This document shows, one piece after another, positions 23,552-24,771 of a stretch of DNA of 24,771 nt. The position numbers and the translations under genes are program-made. Source of the stretch: a virus; the IMG/VR virus record IMGVR_UViG_3300027971_000211, positions 1 to 24,771 of that record, one strand, 5' to 3'. Positions within the stretch are counted from its first letter, which is position 1; the number at the start of each line of letters is the position of its first letter. Below the pieces are notes generated by a model. The model ran no database searches. It was not told the DNA's origin and saw only the letters and a list, made by a program, of their open reading frames with translations.

Positions 23552-23886
23552 TCTTCCTCCTCCCATTTTCCAAGTGTCCGCAAGAACGCTTCTGCTCGCT
23601 GGCGAGCGGTTGCGGTCATTGGAGCAAAGACAGGTTGCTCTGATTGCCATGCTGTAGATGTGAGCATTCGTGCATATTCTGCCGCTTTGATAGGATTTAA
23701 GGTCTTCTCAGTCTCATGCATGGCGTTGAGGCATCCTGCATAGTTGGGGATAATCGAATGACCCGTTTCATATTGAGGCATTAAATAGCGATTTCGTCCT
23801 TTGCAGAGTCCAAGGCTTTCCACATATTCGCAATCAGTCCACCCACACGCCTCTGCGATTGCTATGTTGATTTGTTCGTCAGTCAT
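23548..23886 (-). CDS. Phage ABA sandwich-like early protein, copy 1
   Basis: The protein has 112 aa. Its N-terminus MTDEQINIAIAEACGW, central GCLNAMHETEKTL and C-terminal TARQRAEAFLRTLGKW are the pattern I associate with the 'Phage ABA sandwich' family of environmental phages, whose function is unknown. It is a paralogue of the 108-aa gene at 24266: the start, middle and end match, but the segment between (residues 15-45) differs. The start codon overlaps the 26-codon micro-ORF by eight bases. Confidence 0.75.
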   Translation of the reverse strand: MTDEQINIAIAEACGWTDCEYVESLGLCKGRNRYLMPQYETGHSIIPNYAGCLNAMHETEKTLNPIKAAEYARMLTSTAWQSEQPVFAPMTATARQRAEAFLRTLGKWEEEE

Positions 23887-24065
23887 AATTGTAGTAAATT
23901 AGCATCATTGCAATCACCATGCCTGCGGCGATTGCGAGTTGGATTGTTTCGTTAGTCATTTTGATTGGTTGGTAATAGGGTCATTAAAGACTCAAATGCC
24001 TGTTGGGTATGGTAGCGGCCTTTAGCGTCGCGCAGATTTATGATCGCTTGGAGTAACACATCGCG
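23873..24065 (-). repeat. Tandem duplication, near-identical stretch, copy 1
   Basis: This 193-bp stretch matches 24579-24771 with four mismatches and no gaps at an offset of 706 bp. It covers the 3' third of the 105-aa gene, the micro-ORF and the first codons of the ABA-like gene. Confidence 0.95.
23879..23959 (-). CDS. Possible 26-aa hydrophobic micro-protein
   Basis: The frame starts at the ATG at 23959, inside the last codons of the 105-aa gene, and stops at TGA 23879-23881, inside the start of the ABA-like gene. The peptide is MTNETIQLAIAAGMVIAMML followed by IYYNYD, a single predicted membrane helix with a polar N-terminus. Eight-base overlaps at both ends match local gene packing, and it fills the only gap in this stretch. 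Against it, the equivalent frame in the second copy carries a nonsense codon, so it may be a chance frame. Confidence 0.35.
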   Translation of the reverse strand: MTNETIQLAIAAGMVIAMMLIYYNYD

Positions 24066-24269
24066 TTCGGCGATGGCGGTGGCTAGGAGGTCGCTTGCAC
24101 AATCTGCTGCTGACCTCAATCCATACAGTTTGCGTTCCAACTTTCGGCACAAAGCAACGATTGGATGCGTAAATGTAAATTTACCATTTAAAGACCAATG
24201 ATCTTCTTCCAAGAATTTGATATGCTTATTTTCTTTTACGCAATCGTCCGTTTCCGGTGTATCGCTCAT
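23952..24269 (-). CDS. 105-aa early protein (SDTPETD type), copy 1
   Basis: The protein has 105 aa from the ATG at 24269, which forms an ATGA overlap with the upstream ABA-like gene; an ORF start at 24284 would be further upstream. GGAGGAG lies six to twelve bases before the ATG, though it also codes for Glu in the upstream gene. The N-terminus MSDTPETDD is a phrase common in small phage proteins. A helical C-terminal half carries ALCRKLERKLYGLRS and AIAERDVLLQAIINL. The last 37 residues are repeated identically at the right edge of the window. Function unknown. Confidence 0.65.
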   Translation of the reverse strand: MSDTPETDDCVKENKHIKFLEEDHWSLNGKFTFTHPIVALCRKLERKLYGLRSAADCASDLLATAIAERDVLLQAIINLRDAKGRYHTQQAFESLMTLLPTNQND

Positions 24270-24592
24270 GCTTTCTCCTCCCATTTATTAAATGTTCGTA
24301 GAAAGGCTTCCGCTCGTTGGCGAGCAGTTGCGGATACATTATGTTCTAATGCAACTAAATATAAGCCATATCCCCCAATTAGGTCATAGCGAGAATCTCT
24401 ATCTAACGTCTTCTCAGCCTCATGTATCGCGTTGAGGCATCCTGCGCAGTTTGGGACTCTGTGTTCAATAAAATTTACCGCGATCTTAGTGCCATTAGGA
24501 TCTTCCCAATATGGCTCGTAGTCGGGATCATCCTCCACGAATCTCCATCCGCGTAGTTCAGCGATGGCTATGTTTATCTGTTCGTCAGTCAT
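24266..24592 (-). CDS. Phage ABA sandwich-like early protein, copy 2
   Basis: The protein has 108 aa, a paralogue of copy 1 at 23548. Shared parts are MTDEQINIAIAE, GCLNAIHEAEKTL and ATARQRAEAFLRTFNKWEE. The middle differs: this copy has WRFVEDDPDYEPYWEDPNGT, where copy 1 has a Cys-containing loop. The copies have diverged by many synonymous and some amino acid changes, so the duplication of this gene is older than the near-identical DNA to either side suggests. The function of the family is not known. Confidence 0.75.
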   Translation of the reverse strand: MTDEQINIAIAELRGWRFVEDDPDYEPYWEDPNGTKIAVNFIEHRVPNCAGCLNAIHEAEKTLDRDSRYDLIGGYGLYLVALEHNVSATARQRAEAFLRTFNKWEEKA

Positions 24593-24665
24593 AATTGTAG
24601 TAAATTAGCATCATTGCAATCACCATGCCTGCGGCGATTGCGAGTTAGATTGTTTCGTTAGTCAT
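24585..24665 (-). pseudogene. Second copy of the 26-codon frame, interrupted
   Basis: The DNA aligns base for base with 23879-23959 at an offset of 706, except for one change. That change turns the seventh codon from CAA into TAA (24645-24647). If the micro-ORF at 23879 is a gene, this is its broken copy; otherwise it is neutral spacer sequence. Confidence 0.4.
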
Positions 24666-24771
24666 TTTGATTGGTTGGTAATAGGGTCATTAAAGACTCA
24701 AATGCCTGTTGGGTATGGTAGCGGCCTTTAGCGTCGCGCAGATTTATGATCGCTTGAAGTAGCACGTCGCG
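24658..24771 (-). CDS. 105-aa early protein, copy 2, C-terminal part cut by window edge
   Basis: The frame is open from the right edge to TAA at 24658-24660 and encodes 37 residues, beginning RDVLLQAIINLRDAKGRYHT. They are identical to the end of the 105-aa protein at 23952. Three base differences between the two copies are all silent (GAC/GAT, CTA/TTA, CTT/CTC). The start lies outside the window. Confidence 0.75.
   Translation of the reverse strand, partial: RDVLLQAIINLRDAKGRYHTQQAFESLMTLLPTNQND

Larger units (their letters stand above)
24579..24771 (-). repeat. Tandem duplication, near-identical stretch, copy 2
   Basis: This is the partner of 23873-24065. The match continues to the window edge, so its full length is unknown. 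Beyond its left end, the ABA-like genes remain homologous but more diverged. Confidence 0.95.

Noticed and set aside
1-24771. tRNA genes, CRISPR arrays, insertion sequences, integrase or attachment sites
   Set aside because: I looked for clover-leaf-like short genes, spaced direct repeats, transposase motifs and recombinase catalytic patterns and saw none that I could support.

Overview
The window is an internal piece of a tailed double-stranded DNA phage genome (Caudoviricetes) with podovirus-like morphogenesis genes. The evidence is a terminase pair, a P22-type portal of 690 residues, an acidic scaffold, a major capsid protein resembling the phage SU10 family (DUF5309-type), a gp4/gp6-like head-to-tail adaptor, a P22 gp10-like stabilisation or nozzle protein, large ejection-type proteins and no tape measure or sheath genes. 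There is no integrase, tRNA, rRNA or CRISPR array. The host cannot be read directly. The endolysin is an M15 peptidase, and most late genes start after AT-rich leaders without a clear Shine-Dalgarno motif, a style common in Bacteroidota and some other non-proteobacterial hosts; this is only a weak hint. The style of the small accessory genes suggests an uncultured environmental phage.

Layout. From 1 to 7.3 kb on the plus strand lie the end of a stabilisation/nozzle protein, a fibre-like protein with 10-residue repeats, a small unknown protein, and three successive ejection or internal-virion candidates (294, 505 and 983 aa). From 7.3 to 13.0 kb lie a tiny basic protein, terminase small subunit, an AT-rich zinc-ribbon insert gene, terminase large subunit, a small AT-hook-like protein, the portal and three small proteins, ending in a strong intrinsic terminator. 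From 13.05 to 15.7 kb a likely promoter, scaffold, major capsid and a putative head decoration protein form a cassette closed by a second terminator. From 15.7 to 18.2 kb are a small conserved protein, the adaptor and a lectin-like tail fibre. From 18.15 to 21.4 kb are an HNH endonuclease, small proteins, two tiny membrane proteins (holin candidates), an M15 endolysin, an HExxH protein, a metallophosphoesterase and a winged-helix protein.

The strand switches at 21,414-21,417, where two genes converge with a 4-bp overlap. From there to the end, everything reads on the minus strand: a DnaC-like helicase loader, a probable ribbon-helix-helix protein, a zinc-finger protein, and a dense run of small genes joined by 4-17 bp overlaps. 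The far right end holds a tandem duplication with a 706-bp offset. Its unit is a 'Phage ABA sandwich'-like gene, a 105-aa gene and an overlapping 26-codon hydrophobic micro-ORF. The micro-ORF carries a nonsense codon in the second copy, while the differences visible in the duplicated 105-aa gene are all silent.

How it fits together: the plus strand is the virion assembly and lysis programme, and the minus strand is the likely early or replication programme, whose promoter lies beyond the right edge. The points most worth a second look are the duplicated early module with its micro-ORF, the terminator that ends one base before a start codon at 15,716, the foreign-looking zinc protein between the terminase genes, and the set of very small lysine-rich proteins scattered through the virion module.
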